Part shown: positions 23,325-32,057 of the stretch, piece by piece
How positions within the stretch are numbered: the stretch's first letter is position 1
Layout of the letters: every line of letters begins with the position of its first letter
Assembly (NCBI GenBank): GCA_934630855.1
Contig: CAKTWW010000002.1
Coordinates: forward strand, 1 to 64,000
Origin: an uncultured Collinsella sp.
GTDB taxonomy: Bacteria; Actinomycetota; Coriobacteriia; Coriobacteriales; Coriobacteriaceae
Reading direction: 5' to 3'
Length of the DNA: 64,000 nucleotides
Translations under genes and position numbers: made by a program
The notes under the pieces: model-generated
The model's input: the letters and a program-made list of their open reading frames with translations, nothing else
What the model was told of the DNA's origin: nothing
Database searches by the model: none

Positions 23325-24422
23325 TTAGCGCTGGGCGGCGTCTTCGAGAAGGGCGTCCCAGATGGCTAGCGCTGCGGCTGCCTCGGCTACGGGGACGGCT
23401 CGTGGAACGATGCAGGGATCGTGGCGGCCGTGGACCGATAGCTCGGCATTTTCCATAGCGTCCATGTCCACGGTCTGCTGCTCGCGGCCAATTGAAGGCG
23501 TCGGCTTTACGGCCATGCGCCACATGACGGGCGCGCCGGTCGAGATGCCGCCGAGGATGCCGCCTGCGTTGTTGGATTCGACCTCGATCTCGCCGGTCTC
23601 GGCGTCGATGCGATACGGGTCGTTGTTCTCGCTGCCGCGCATGGCAGCGACGGCAAAGCCCATGCCAAACTCCACGCCCTTCACAGCGGGAATGCCAAAC
23701 GCGATTTGCGCGATGCGGTTCTCGATGCCGTCGAACATCGGGTCGCCGATGCCCGCGGGCAGGCCGTAGATGCCACACTCCACGATGCCGCCGATGCTGT
23801 CGAGCTCGTCGCGCGCAGCCAGGATCTCCTCGCGCATGCGACCGGCAGCCGCGGCATCGATGCAAGGCAGATCGTTAGACAGGATCGCCTTGCGGTCGGC
23901 CTCGCGATAGACCATATCGTCCATGGGCAGATCGGAGATGCCGCCAATCTGCGCGGCATGTGCCATCACTTTAATGTCGCGGGCTTCAAGCGCCTGTAGC
24001 GCAATGCCGCCGGCGATGCATAAGGGGGCCGTCAGGCGACCGGAGAAGTGCCCACCGCCGGCGACGTCGTGCATGTTGTGGTACTTCACGCGTGCGGGGA
24101 AGTCCGCATGGCCCGGACGGGGCTTGCGGCGCAACTCGGAGTAGTCCTTGGAGCGCGTGTTGGTGTTTTCGATAATCGCTGCAATGGGCGCGCCGGTGGT
24201 ATGCCCATCGACCACGCCGGCGATGATGTGCGCGGCGTCAGCCTCGCGGCGCTTAGTCGCGGTTTCGTCGCGTCCGGGGGCGCGACGATCGAGGAATGCC
24301 TGCAGCGCTTCCTGATTAACGCTAATACCTGCCGGAATGCCATCGAGCGAGCAGCCGATGGCAGGGGAGTGCGACTGGCCGAAGATGCTCAGATGCAGGA
24401 CGTTGCCAAAGGTCGAGGACAT
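23325..24422 (-). CDS. aroC: Chorismate synthase
   Basis: 365 residues, the usual length. FGQSHSPAIGCSLDGIPAG and RRAPGRDE are the FMN/EPSP-binding start. RPGHADFPARVKYHN, GGGHFSGRLTAPLCIAGG and SNNAGGILGGISTGAPV are the three family signatures. It converts EPSP to chorismate (step 7). The start lies one base after the aroA stop, showing coupling. The large palindrome follows 10 bases after its stop. Confidence 0.96.
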   Translation of the reverse strand: MSSTFGNVLHLSIFGQSHSPAIGCSLDGIPAGISVNQEALQAFLDRRAPGRDETATKRREADAAHIIAGVVDGHTTGAPIAAIIENTNTRSKDYSELRRKPRPGHADFPARVKYHNMHDVAGGGHFSGRLTAPLCIAGGIALQALEARDIKVMAHAAQIGGISDLPMDDMVYREADRKAILSNDLPCIDAAAAGRMREEILAARDELDSIGGIVECGIYGLPAGIGDPMFDGIENRIAQIAFGIPAVKGVEFGMGFAVAAMRGSENNDPYRIDAETGEIEVESNNAGGILGGISTGAPVMWRMAVKPTPSIGREQQTVDMDAMENAELSVHGRHDPCIVPRAVPVAEAAAALAIWDALLEDAAQR

Positions 24423-24423
24423 G

Positions 24424-25743
24424 CTATTCCTCCTCGAGCGTGACCTTGCCGCCCAGCAGACGGTAGTGGTCGAAGAAATCGGGATAGGACTTGTTGACGG
24501 CCTCGGCGCCGTGGATTACGACCTCGCCGGTGGCGCGGCTCGCGGCGATGGCGGCCATCATGGCGATGCGGTGGTCGTTGTGCGAATCGACCTCGCCGCC
24601 GGTAAAGGCATCGACGCCCTTGATGATGAGGTCGTCGCCTGCGATGCGCACCTGCGCGCCCAGCGCGGTGAGCTCGCGGGTGGTGGTGACCAGGCGGTCG
24701 GATTCCTTGATGCGCAGGCGCGCGCAGTCACGGATGAACGTGCGGCCCTGCGCCAACGAGGCCACGGCCGAGATAACGGGCACCAGGTCGGGAATGTCGT
24801 GGGCGCTCATCTCAAAGCCGGCGAGCTTGTCGGACTGCACGGTAGCGGCGTTGGTAGAGCGCACGATACGGGCACCAAAGCGCGAAAGCGCGGCAAGCAC
24901 GTTGCGGTCGCCCTGCGCGGAGCTCAGCGACACGCCCTCAACGGTGATGGGGTCGGTGCCGATGGCGCCGGCGCACAGCCAAAAGGCGGCGTTGGACCAG
25001 TCGCCCTCGACGGCCACACTGCCGGGCGTGCGGTACGAGCCACTGCTCACGCGGAAATTCGTGACCTCGGGCTGGCCGTCCTTGGCCGGCACGCGCTCGA
25101 CGTTGACCTCGACGCCAAAGGCCTTCATGGCCTGGATCGTCAGGTTGATGTAGGGGCGGCTTTCGATGAGGCCGGTCACCTGCACGCAGGAGGGCTGGGC
25201 CAGCAGCGGGGCCGCCAGCAGCAGGCCCGAGATGTACTGTGAGCTCACGTTGCCCGGCAGCACAAAGGTGCCCGGGCGCATGCGGCCGCTCGTCTTGAGC
25301 GGAAAACCGCCCAGACCCTGCAGGTCGCAGCCGGCGGCGATGATCTCGTCCGAAAGCGGGGAGAGCGGGCGGGCGCCCAGGCGGCCCTGGCCCACAAAGG
25401 TGGCCTCCGCACCCAGCGCGCAGGCAACGGGCAGCATAAAGCGCAGCGTGGAGCCGCTCTCGCCGCAGTCGAGCGTGCCGCCGGCGAGGGCTTTGAGCAG
25501 ACCGAACTCAACGCTCTTCATGGTGGGGTGGATCTGGAAGCCGTCCTCGACGGTCTCGATGCGAGCGCCGAGCGCCGTGAGGCAACGCACCGTGGCCTCG
25601 ATATCGGCGCAGGTGGTGTTGCAGGTGACGTGCGTCTCGCCGTTGGCAAGCGCGGCGCAGATGATCAGGCGGTGCGCCATCGACTTGGACGCGATGGCGG
25701 GAACGGTGCCCTTGAGCGGGGACGGGGTGATGCGGGCTAGCAT
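24424..25743 (-). CDS. aroA: 3-phosphoshikimate 1-carboxyvinyltransferase (EPSP synthase)
   Basis: About 439 residues. GTVPAIASKSMAHRLIICAAL is the N-terminal phosphoshikimate/PEP site. CGESGSTLRFMLPV, GSDISSQ-like GNVSSQYISGLLLAAPLL, and IKESDRLVTT with EVDSHNDHRIAMM at the C-terminal site are all present. It adds enolpyruvate to shikimate-3-phosphate (step 6). Start ATG 25743 overlaps the aroB stop (ATGCTAG) and is preceded by AAGGGAG. The alanine versus glycine at the first PEP-site motif (class I/II) was not assessed. Confidence 0.96.
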   Translation of the reverse strand: MLARITPSPLKGTVPAIASKSMAHRLIICAALANGETHVTCNTTCADIEATVRCLTALGARIETVEDGFQIHPTMKSVEFGLLKALAGGTLDCGESGSTLRFMLPVACALGAEATFVGQGRLGARPLSPLSDEIIAAGCDLQGLGGFPLKTSGRMRPGTFVLPGNVSSQYISGLLLAAPLLAQPSCVQVTGLIESRPYINLTIQAMKAFGVEVNVERVPAKDGQPEVTNFRVSSGSYRTPGSVAVEGDWSNAAFWLCAGAIGTDPITVEGVSLSSAQGDRNVLAALSRFGARIVRSTNAATVQSDKLAGFEMSAHDIPDLVPVISAVASLAQGRTFIRDCARLRIKESDRLVTTTRELTALGAQVRIAGDDLIIKGVDAFTGGEVDSHNDHRIAMMAAIAASRATGEVVIHGAEAVNKSYPDFFDHYRLLGGKVTLEEE

Positions 25744-26843
25744 GCGGAAGCGTCTCCCTTCTGGCCGAGGCCCTCGGCAATTAAATCGTGGAAGGTGGAA
25801 AGCGGCGTGCGGTCGATGCTGCAACGGCCGATATCGTGCGGAATCACCAGGTCGATGGTATCGCCCGCGCGCTTTTTGTCGTGGAGCGCTTCGGCAAAGA
25901 CGGCATCGGCACCCAAATCGCAGCGGGTCTTGAGGCCGTGGCGGGCGCAGAGCTTCTCAATACGACCGGGCAGTGCAGCATCGCAAACGCCATGTAGCGC
26001 TGCGGCGCGCGTGATGATGCCCATGCCGATCGATACGCAGTTGCCGTGGCCGAGCTCAAAGTGCTCGCAGGCCTCGACGGCGTGTCCGGCGCTGTGCCCA
26101 AAGTTGAGCAGCTTGCGCTGGTTGGTCTCGCGCTCGTCGGCAACGACCACGGCGCGCTTAATGTCGATATTGCGGGCGATGATGAGCGCCACGCGGGCGA
26201 CGTCCTGGTTCAGCAGCTCAAGCGTAAGCGGGGTCTTCTCTAGCTCGGCGAAGAGCTCGGGGTCGGCGATCACGGCGTGCTTGACGACCTCGCCGCAACC
26301 GTCGGCGAACTGCTCAGGCGTGAGGGTCGCCAGACACCCCACATCGGCGATAACCACGCTCGGCTGCCAAAAGGCGCCGGCCAGGTTCTTGCCGGCGGCC
26401 AGGTCGATGGCCGTCTTGCCGCCCACAGACGAATCCACCATGGCGAGCAGACTCGTGGGGATCTGCACAAACTTGCAGCCGCGCATGTACGTGGCGGCCA
26501 CAAAGCCCGCCACGTCGCCCACGACGCCGCCTCCGAGCGCCACGATCACGTCGGAGCGCGAAAGCTCGTGCTCGGCCACAAACTCCAAAATGGCAACGTA
26601 GGTCTCGGCGCGCTTATGGGCCTCGCCGGCCTCGAAGGTGCAGATGCTCACCTCGTAGCCCGCGGATTCCAGGCTCTGCTTGACGGGCATCTGGTAGAGC
26701 GGACCCACGTTGGTGTCCGTCACGATGACGGCGCGCGAGCCGCCGGCGGTGGCACGGACTAATGGCCCCGCCTGCTCCAGCAAAAACGTGCCCACGTGCA
26801 CCTGGTAGGGACGTGCGGTGTCGATATCGATGGTAATCGCCAT
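25737..26843 (-). CDS. aroB: 3-dehydroquinate synthase
   Basis: 368 residues. It closes DAHP to 3-dehydroquinate (step 2) using NAD and a divalent metal. VTDTNVGPLY is the first NAD region, ALGGGVVGDVAGFVAATYMRG the glycine-rich NAD loop, IPTSLLAMVDSSVGGKTAID the carbaphosphonate-binding segment, and GHSAGHAVEAC with GHGNCVSIGM supply metal-binding His residues. It overlaps aroA by 7 bases and follows tyrA after 36 bases. Confidence 0.96.
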   Translation of the reverse strand: MAITIDIDTARPYQVHVGTFLLEQAGPLVRATAGGSRAVIVTDTNVGPLYQMPVKQSLESAGYEVSICTFEAGEAHKRAETYVAILEFVAEHELSRSDVIVALGGGVVGDVAGFVAATYMRGCKFVQIPTSLLAMVDSSVGGKTAIDLAAGKNLAGAFWQPSVVIADVGCLATLTPEQFADGCGEVVKHAVIADPELFAELEKTPLTLELLNQDVARVALIIARNIDIKRAVVVADERETNQRKLLNFGHSAGHAVEACEHFELGHGNCVSIGMGIITRAAALHGVCDAALPGRIEKLCARHGLKTRCDLGADAVFAEALHDKKRAGDTIDLVIPHDIGRCSIDRTPLSTFHDLIAEGLGQKGDASAC

Positions 26844-26879
26844 AAGCTTCGGTCCTTTCGACCTGGCGTGGAAAGTGGT

Positions 26880-27794
26880 CTAGTGGGAGGCCTCGTCGTC
26901 GAGCGCGCGCTTAATGCGGTCGCCCTCGGCAAGGAGATTCTCCAGATAGCGCTGGTCGCGGTCCTTGAGTGCGCGGCTGTAGGCGCCGAGCGAGTCGATA
27001 AGATGGTCGATCTCGAAAGCGAGCGCGTCGGCGTCGTCGATCATGAGCTCGGACCACATCTGCGGGTTGAGGTGCGCCACGCGGGTGAGGTCGCGGTAGC
27101 TGCCGGCCGAAAAGCCGTGGTGCACCTGGGCGGTCGGGCTCTTAACGTAGGCGTTGGAGACGACGTGCGCCAGCTGGCTCGTAAAGGCGATGACGCGGTC
27201 GTGCTCGGCGGCGCTGGTCACGCTGAACTTGCCAAAGCCTAAGGGGCGCACCATCTCACGCACCTGGCCCAAAAGCTCCAGCTTAAGCGCATCGTCCACC
27301 GCGGGCGGCACAAGCACCAGCGGTGCGCCCTGGAATAGGTCGGCGCGGGAGTGCGCGTAGCCCGAGAACTGGGTGCCCGCCATGGGGTGCGCGCCCACAA
27401 AGTAAAAACCGTGCTTGCGGGCGAGTTCAAAGGCGCGCTCGCACACGATGCCCTTGACGCCCACGGTGTCGATCACCACGGGACCCATGATGGCCTCGGT
27501 GTCGGTGGCATCGGCGAGCGCCTGGGCGTGCGCCTCGAGCCACTCGATGCAGGCCTCGGGGTAGCAGGCCAGCACGATGATGTCGCATTCGCCGAGCGTC
27601 TCGTCGTTGAGCTCGCCGGCGACGGTGCCCATGCTGGCGGCCGTCATAACGTCATCGTCGGGGTCCCAAGCTAGCACGCGAACGCCCGCCTGCGCATAGC
27701 CGCGGGCGAAGCTGCCGCCGATAAGGCCCAGGCCCACGATGCCGGCGCACTTGGGGCCGCCCTGGTTCACGCGTGCGTTTCTCACCGTACCCAT
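26880..27794 (-). CDS. tyrA: Prephenate dehydrogenase
   Basis: 304 residues. GIVGLGLIGGSFARGYAQAG is the NAD-binding motif. DTVGVKG, FVGAHPMAGTQFSG (catalytic His) and AFTSQLAHVVSNAYV follow as in TyrA. It makes 4-hydroxyphenylpyruvate for tyrosine. No ACT or chorismate mutase domain is fused, unlike E. coli TyrA, so feedback control would have to act otherwise. It lies between aroF (3-base gap) and aroB. Confidence 0.93.
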   Translation of the reverse strand: MGTVRNARVNQGGPKCAGIVGLGLIGGSFARGYAQAGVRVLAWDPDDDVMTAASMGTVAGELNDETLGECDIIVLACYPEACIEWLEAHAQALADATDTEAIMGPVVIDTVGVKGIVCERAFELARKHGFYFVGAHPMAGTQFSGYAHSRADLFQGAPLVLVPPAVDDALKLELLGQVREMVRPLGFGKFSVTSAAEHDRVIAFTSQLAHVVSNAYVKSPTAQVHHGFSAGSYRDLTRVAHLNPQMWSELMIDDADALAFEIDHLIDSLGAYSRALKDRDQRYLENLLAEGDRIKRALDDEASH

Positions 27795-27797
27795 GTG

Positions 27798-28823
27798 CTA
27801 CTCCTGAACGGTCTCTTGGCAAACGACCTCGCGGATGGCGCGGATGCGGCGCATAGTGTCGTCGAACTGGTCGGGGGTGAGGGCCTGAGCGCCGTCGGAC
27901 CAAGCGTGGCTCGGGTCGTCGTGGACCTCGATCTCCAGGCCGTTGGCACCGCAGGCGGTCGCGGCGAGCGCCATGGGCTCAACGTAGCGGGTGTAGCCGG
28001 TGGCGTGGCTGGGATCGGCGACGACGGGCAGGTGCGAGAGGTGGTGCAGCACCGGCACGGCGTTGAGGTCGAAGGTGTTGCGGGTGCGGGTCTCGAAGGT
28101 GCGGATGCCGCGCTCGCACAGGATAACGTTGTCGTTGCCCTCGCTCATGATGTACTCGGCTGCCATGAGCAGCTCATCGACGGTGCCGGACATGCCGCGC
28201 TTGAGCAGGATCGGGGTCTTGGTCTTGCCGACCTCCTTGAGCAGGGGGAAATTCTGGGCGTTGCGGGCGCCGATCTGCATGACGTCGATCTTCTTGTCCA
28301 GGAAGACCTGCACGTCGCGCGGGTCCATGATCTCGGTGACGATCGGCATGTCGAGCTCGGCCGATGCTTCGCATAGCAGGTCGAGGCCGGCGGGACCCAT
28401 ACCCTGGTAGGCGTACGGGGAGGTACGGGGCTTGTAGGCACCACCGCGCAGCATCGTGGCGCCGGCGGCCTTTACGCGGCGGGCGATGCGGATGAGGTTC
28501 TCGCCCTCGACGGAGCACGGGCCGGCGATGACCTGGAACTGGTCGCCGCCGATCTTGACGCCGTGACCGCAGTCGATGATAGAGTCCTCGGGATGGAACT
28601 TGCGGTTCGCGCGCTTAAACGGCTCGGAGACGCGCTGCACGCGCTCGACGACGTCCATGGACTCGAGCAGGAACGGGTCGATCTTGGTCGTATCGCCCAC
28701 GAGGCCGATGATGGTCTCGTGCTCGCCGCGCGAGACGTCGGTTTTCAGGCCCTTTTTCTCAATCCAGCTGACGATATGGCTGACGGCCTCGTCGCTGGCG
28801 CTCTGCTTTAAAATTGCAATCAT
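27798..28823 (-). CDS. aroF: 3-deoxy-7-phosphoheptulonate synthase, type I-beta
   Basis: 341 residues. It condenses PEP and erythrose-4-phosphate, the first and usually regulated step. Residues 1-70 form a ferredoxin/ACT-like regulatory domain like that of Thermotoga DAHPS. The barrel carries VIAGPCSVEGE, LRGGAYKPRTSPYAYQG, LLKRGMSGTVDE and VVADPSHATGY with the expected metal Cys, His and Asp residues. Start ATG 28823 follows GGTGAGAGG; an upstream in-frame start would run into the leader hairpin. It is the promoter-proximal gene of the operon. Confidence 0.95.
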   Translation of the reverse strand: MIAILKQSASDEAVSHIVSWIEKKGLKTDVSRGEHETIIGLVGDTTKIDPFLLESMDVVERVQRVSEPFKRANRKFHPEDSIIDCGHGVKIGGDQFQVIAGPCSVEGENLIRIARRVKAAGATMLRGGAYKPRTSPYAYQGMGPAGLDLLCEASAELDMPIVTEIMDPRDVQVFLDKKIDVMQIGARNAQNFPLLKEVGKTKTPILLKRGMSGTVDELLMAAEYIMSEGNDNVILCERGIRTFETRTRNTFDLNAVPVLHHLSHLPVVADPSHATGYTRYVEPMALAATACGANGLEIEVHDDPSHAWSDGAQALTPDQFDDTMRRIRAIREVVCQETVQE

Positions 28824-28856
28824 GGTGTGCCTCTCACCTCGATGGATAACCCTTGC

Positions 28857-28881
28857 AAAAACGGCCCGCATCGCGAGCCGT
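28857..28881 (-). terminator. Attenuator-like terminator hairpin in the aroF leader
   Basis: On the minus strand ACGGCTCGC and GCGGGCCGT (28881-28861) form a 9-bp stem with one G-U pair and loop GAT, directly followed by a TTTTT run. It lies between the putative promoter and aroF, so it must be bypassed for operon expression. A 20-codon frame starting ATG-CAC-CAT at 28896 reads through it and contains two Tyr and one Phe codon; whether it is translated is unknown. Confidence 0.65.
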
Positions 28882-28904
28882 GTATATATGGTGCATGAGA
28901 GTTT

Positions 28905-28939
28905 ATACTATCTGACTCACTTTTGCCTTCTAAAGTGAG
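28905..28939 (-). promoter_or_regulatory. Putative aro operon promoter with palindromic operator
   Basis: CTCACTTT (28916-28923) and AAAGTGAG (28932-28939) form a perfect 8-bp inverted repeat. On the minus strand TTTAGA and TAGTAT with an 18-base spacer overlap and follow it, giving a -35/-10 pair just upstream of the attenuator. A dyad overlapping the promoter is the standard position of a repressor site, perhaps for an aromatic-amino-acid-sensing regulator. The regulator is not in this window. Confidence 0.5.
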
Positions 28940-28986
28940 GCGTTGCGCCGTGTCTCCCACGGAATTGCAAAGCTTTTTCTTTTATT

Positions 28987-29016
28987 TTGATAGCCCATGG
29001 TGCACTTGGGTATAAT
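28987..29016 (+). promoter_or_regulatory. Promoter of tRNA-Arg(CCG)
   Basis: TTGATA (28987-28992) and a perfect TATAAT (29011-29016) are separated by 18 bases. The tRNA starts 12 bases after the -10 box. Confidence 0.8.
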
Positions 29017-29027
29017 GCTTTTCGTTC

Positions 29028-29104
29028 GCCCTATTAGCTCAGGGGATTAGAGCGTCTGCCTCCGGAGCAGAAGGCCGTTGGTTCGAATCCAACATGGGGC
29101 ACCA
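29028..29104 (+). tRNA. tRNA-Arg (anticodon CCG)
   Basis: Acceptor GCCCTAT pairs with ATGGGGC (one G-T pair), the D-arm is GCTC/GAGC, the anticodon loop CTCCGGA contains CCG, and the T-arm has GGTTCGAATCC. CCA is encoded. It decodes CGG, a codon expected to be used in a GC-rich genome. Confidence 0.95.
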
Positions 29105-29115
29105 TCGAACGTAAG

Positions 29116-29150
29116 ACCGTCCGAACCTCGCATGGTCCGGGCGGTTTTTC
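29116..29150 (+). terminator. Intrinsic terminator of tRNA-Arg(CCG)
   Basis: ACCGTCCGAACC and GGTCCGGGCGGT pair around TCGCAT with one G-U and one mismatch, followed by TTTTTCTT. It lies 11 bases after the tRNA. Confidence 0.8.
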
Positions 29151-29180
29151 TTATACCGACGCGACGTGATGGGACGTGGT

Positions 29181-31916
29181 ATGGCAGCAACGGATATCGA
29201 GCGCGGACTCTCGACCGCCGAGGTCGAGGAGCGCATCGCCGCCGGTAAGATCAACCGCAACATGGAGCTCAAGACTAAGTCGGTCAAAGAGCTCATCATC
29301 GAGAACCTCTGCACACTGTTTAACTTAATCAACGTGGTCTTGGCGATTCTGGTCCTGTTGACGGGGTCGTTTAAGAACCTGACATTCTTGTTCGTGGTGT
29401 TTTTGAACACCGCCATCGGCGTCATCCAGTCCATGCGCTCCAAGCGCATGGTCGACAAGCTCACGCTGCTTACCTCCAAAAAGGCCATTGCGGTGCGTGA
29501 CGGTGCCGAGGTGGAGCTCGACCTGGACCAGATCGTGCTCGACGACATCATCCGCTTGGGGCGCGGCGACCAGATTCCCGCCGACGCCGTGGTGGTGTCG
29601 GGCGAGGCACTCGTTAACGAGAGCCTGCTGACGGGCGAGAGCGACCTCATCAAGAAGCAGCCCGGCTCCGAGCTCATGAGTGGAAGCTTTATCGACTCGG
29701 GCCTGCTGCGCGCCCGTGTGATCCATGTTGGTGCCGACAATTACGTGGCCAAGATCAACAACGAGGCCAAGTACGTCAAAAAGGTCAACTCCGAGATCAT
29801 GAACGCGCTCAACGCCATCGTGCGCTTTGCGAGCATCATCATGATTCCGCTTGGCTTGGCGTTGTTCGCTTCGAGCGTGAGCGATCTGTGGGACGCCGCC
29901 GGCACGCCGGGCGATAGCGCGCTTTCGTGGTGCTTCTCGGAGCTGTTGGCCGGCCGCGTGCCTTCGTCGGCGCTGCTGTCCACGGTGGGCGCTCTTCTGG
30001 GCATGATTCCGCAGGGCCTGGTGCTGCTGACCTCGTCGGTGCTCGCCATCGCCACGGTGCGCCTGGCGCGCCGCAAGGTGCTGGCGCAGCAGCTCTACTG
30101 TATCGAGACGCTCGCGCGTGTTGACGTGCTGTGCCTGGATAAGACCGGTACCATCACGTCGGGCCGCATGGAGGTCGAGGGTACTTACCCGCTTCCGGTC
30201 GAGGGCGTGAGCGTGGGGGAGGGCGACGTTTCCGTCCCCGTTGATACCACGGTGCTCGACTTTGCACTCGCTAACGTGGCGCGTGCGACCTCGGCCGATG
30301 CCAACGAGACCTGTCAGGCGCTGCTCAGCTATTACGCCGATCGCCCGGTCGAGGTGTCCGAACCGCTGTCGGTTATTCCGTTCTCGTCGTCCAAAAAGTG
30401 GAGTGGTGCCTCGTTTGCACAGGGCTCCTATGTGATGGGCGCGGCGCAGTTTGTGCTTTCGGACCGCGTGTTTGCACAGGTCGAGAACCGTGTGGCCGAG
30501 CTTGCCGACACCTGCCGCGTGCTCGTGGTGGCACGTGTGGACGGTTTTACGCGCGACGGCGATATGGTGGGCGAGGCCGAGCCCGTGGGCTTTGTGACCA
30601 TCCGCGACGAGATCCGCACCTCGGCGGCCGAGACCATCGGCTACTTTAATGAGCAGGGCGTGACCCTTAACGTGATCAGCGGCGACGACCCCCGCACGGT
30701 GTCGTCGATTGCGCGCGTGGTGGGCGTGCCCGGGGCGGACGCCTATGTGGACGCCACGACGCTCGATACACCTTCCAAGCTCGATGCGGCGGTGGACCGT
30801 TATCACGTCTTTGGGCGTGTGACGCCGCAGCAAAAGCGCGAACTCGTGCAGGCGCTCAAGCGCCGCGGGCACACCGTGGCCATGACGGGCGACGGCGTCA
30901 ACGACGTGCTGGCGCTCAAGGAGGCCGACTGCTCCGTGGCGATGGCCGCCGGCTCCGATGCCGCGCGTAACGTAGCCGAGATCGTGCTCGTCGATAATGA
31001 CTTTGCCTCGATGCCCGCTGTGGTGGCCGAGGGTCGCCGTTCCATTAACAACCTGCAGCGCTCCGCCTCGCTGTTCCTGACCAAGACGCTGTTCTCGATG
31101 GGCCTGGCGGCGCTGTGCATCGCGCTGCCGCCGTATCCCTTTGAGCCCATCCAGATGACGCTCATCAACTTCTTCTGCATCGGCGCGCCGGGCTTTGTGC
31201 TGGGCCTGGAGCCCAACAACGCTCGCGTGAAGGGGTCGTTCCTGACCAACGTGCTCAAGCGTGCGCTTCCTGCGTCGGTTGCGGTCATTTTGGCCGCGAT
31301 GCTCGACATCTTCGTGGCCCGCGTGTTTGGGTTTAGCCAGCTCACGCTGTCCACGATGTGCCTGCTCACGTCGTGTGCGGCGAGCGTCAGCCTGATCTGG
31401 CGCATCTCCCAGCCGCTCACGCCCCTGCGCGTGGTGCTCTTTGTGTTTGTCATCGCCGGCATTTTGACGGGTGTTATCGGGTTCCCGGCGCTGCTGTCCA
31501 TCGCCAACCTGTCCATCAGCCAGATGGTCATTTTGGCGGTCATCATAGTCTTTACCTGCTCGGTGTTCTTTAAGCTCGCCACGATGATGGATTCGCTTAA
31601 GCCGCGCCGTCGCCATTCGGCCACGGGTTTTGGCCGCGGCGTGCGCGTGCGTCTGGGACGCGGTGGCGGCAAGGTGAGCTCGACGGGCTCGACGGCCGGG
31701 CGTTTTGCCAGGCGCGTCGCCGCCGACATGGCCCAGCGTCGCGAGGAGCGCGCCACCCGCGAGGCTGAGGATCGCGCGCTCGAGGGCGTAGCCCAGACGC
31801 AGCCCCAGCCCAAGAAAAAGGAGAGTACGGGAGCCAAGCGTTCCCGCGTGACCAAATCGGCCCAAGGCATCAAAGTCTCAATGCCCAGCAAGAAGAAGCC
31901 AACCAAGAAGGCCTAA
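29181..31916 (+). CDS. P-type cation-transporting ATPase, CtpE-like
   Basis: About 911 residues. The LLTGESD actuator motif, the phosphorylation site CLDKTGT (Asp at about residue 320), and the hinge MTGDGVNDVLALKEADCSVAMAAGSDAAR are all intact. The membrane motif preceding the phosphorylation domain is IPQGLVLLTS, close to mycobacterial CtpE, which has been linked to calcium uptake; no heavy-metal-binding N-terminus or CPC motif is present. About ten membrane spans are visible. The last ~110 residues form a very basic, Arg/Lys-rich tail not typical of the family. GTG 29166 and ATG 29169 are alternative starts; ATG 29181 fits family N-termini best. Confidence 0.85.
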   Translation: MAATDIERGLSTAEVEERIAAGKINRNMELKTKSVKELIIENLCTLFNLINVVLAILVLLTGSFKNLTFLFVVFLNTAIGVIQSMRSKRMVDKLTLLTSKKAIAVRDGAEVELDLDQIVLDDIIRLGRGDQIPADAVVVSGEALVNESLLTGESDLIKKQPGSELMSGSFIDSGLLRARVIHVGADNYVAKINNEAKYVKKVNSEIMNALNAIVRFASIIMIPLGLALFASSVSDLWDAAGTPGDSALSWCFSELLAGRVPSSALLSTVGALLGMIPQGLVLLTSSVLAIATVRLARRKVLAQQLYCIETLARVDVLCLDKTGTITSGRMEVEGTYPLPVEGVSVGEGDVSVPVDTTVLDFALANVARATSADANETCQALLSYYADRPVEVSEPLSVIPFSSSKKWSGASFAQGSYVMGAAQFVLSDRVFAQVENRVAELADTCRVLVVARVDGFTRDGDMVGEAEPVGFVTIRDEIRTSAAETIGYFNEQGVTLNVISGDDPRTVSSIARVVGVPGADAYVDATTLDTPSKLDAAVDRYHVFGRVTPQQKRELVQALKRRGHTVAMTGDGVNDVLALKEADCSVAMAAGSDAARNVAEIVLVDNDFASMPAVVAEGRRSINNLQRSASLFLTKTLFSMGLAALCIALPPYPFEPIQMTLINFFCIGAPGFVLGLEPNNARVKGSFLTNVLKRALPASVAVILAAMLDIFVARVFGFSQLTLSTMCLLTSCAASVSLIWRISQPLTPLRVVLFVFVIAGILTGVIGFPALLSIANLSISQMVILAVIIVFTCSVFFKLATMMDSLKPRRRHSATGFGRGVRVRLGRGGGKVSSTGSTAGRFARRVAADMAQRREERATREAEDRALEGVAQTQPQPKKKESTGAKRSRVTKSAQGIKVSMPSKKKPTKKA

Positions 31917-31928
31917 GCCGGACATTGG

Positions 31929-31964
31929 GGGTAGCTAAAAAGCCCCGTCCCAAATTAGCTACCC
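31929..31964. repeat. GGGTAGCTAA hairpin repeat, copy 1
   Basis: GGGTAGCTAA (31929-31938) and TTAGCTACCC (31955-31964) are perfect inverted arms around a loop containing GCCCCGTCCC. The left arm and loop recur in inverse orientation at 48956-48979. It is in the gap between the P-type ATPase and the zinc-ribbon gene. Confidence 0.75.
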
Positions 31965-32057
31965 TAGCGATGTTGAATTGGTGCCTTGTGCCTGTGGGGG
32001 CGTAGCGATGCTATGCTCTAACCTCGATTGTTCGAATGATTCCGAAAAGAGGATGCC

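Noticed and set aside
29325-31865. An 846-codon open frame antisense to the P-type ATPase gene
   Set aside because: Its translation is a His/Arg/Gly-rich string without domain signal; it mirrors the codon pattern of the real gene.
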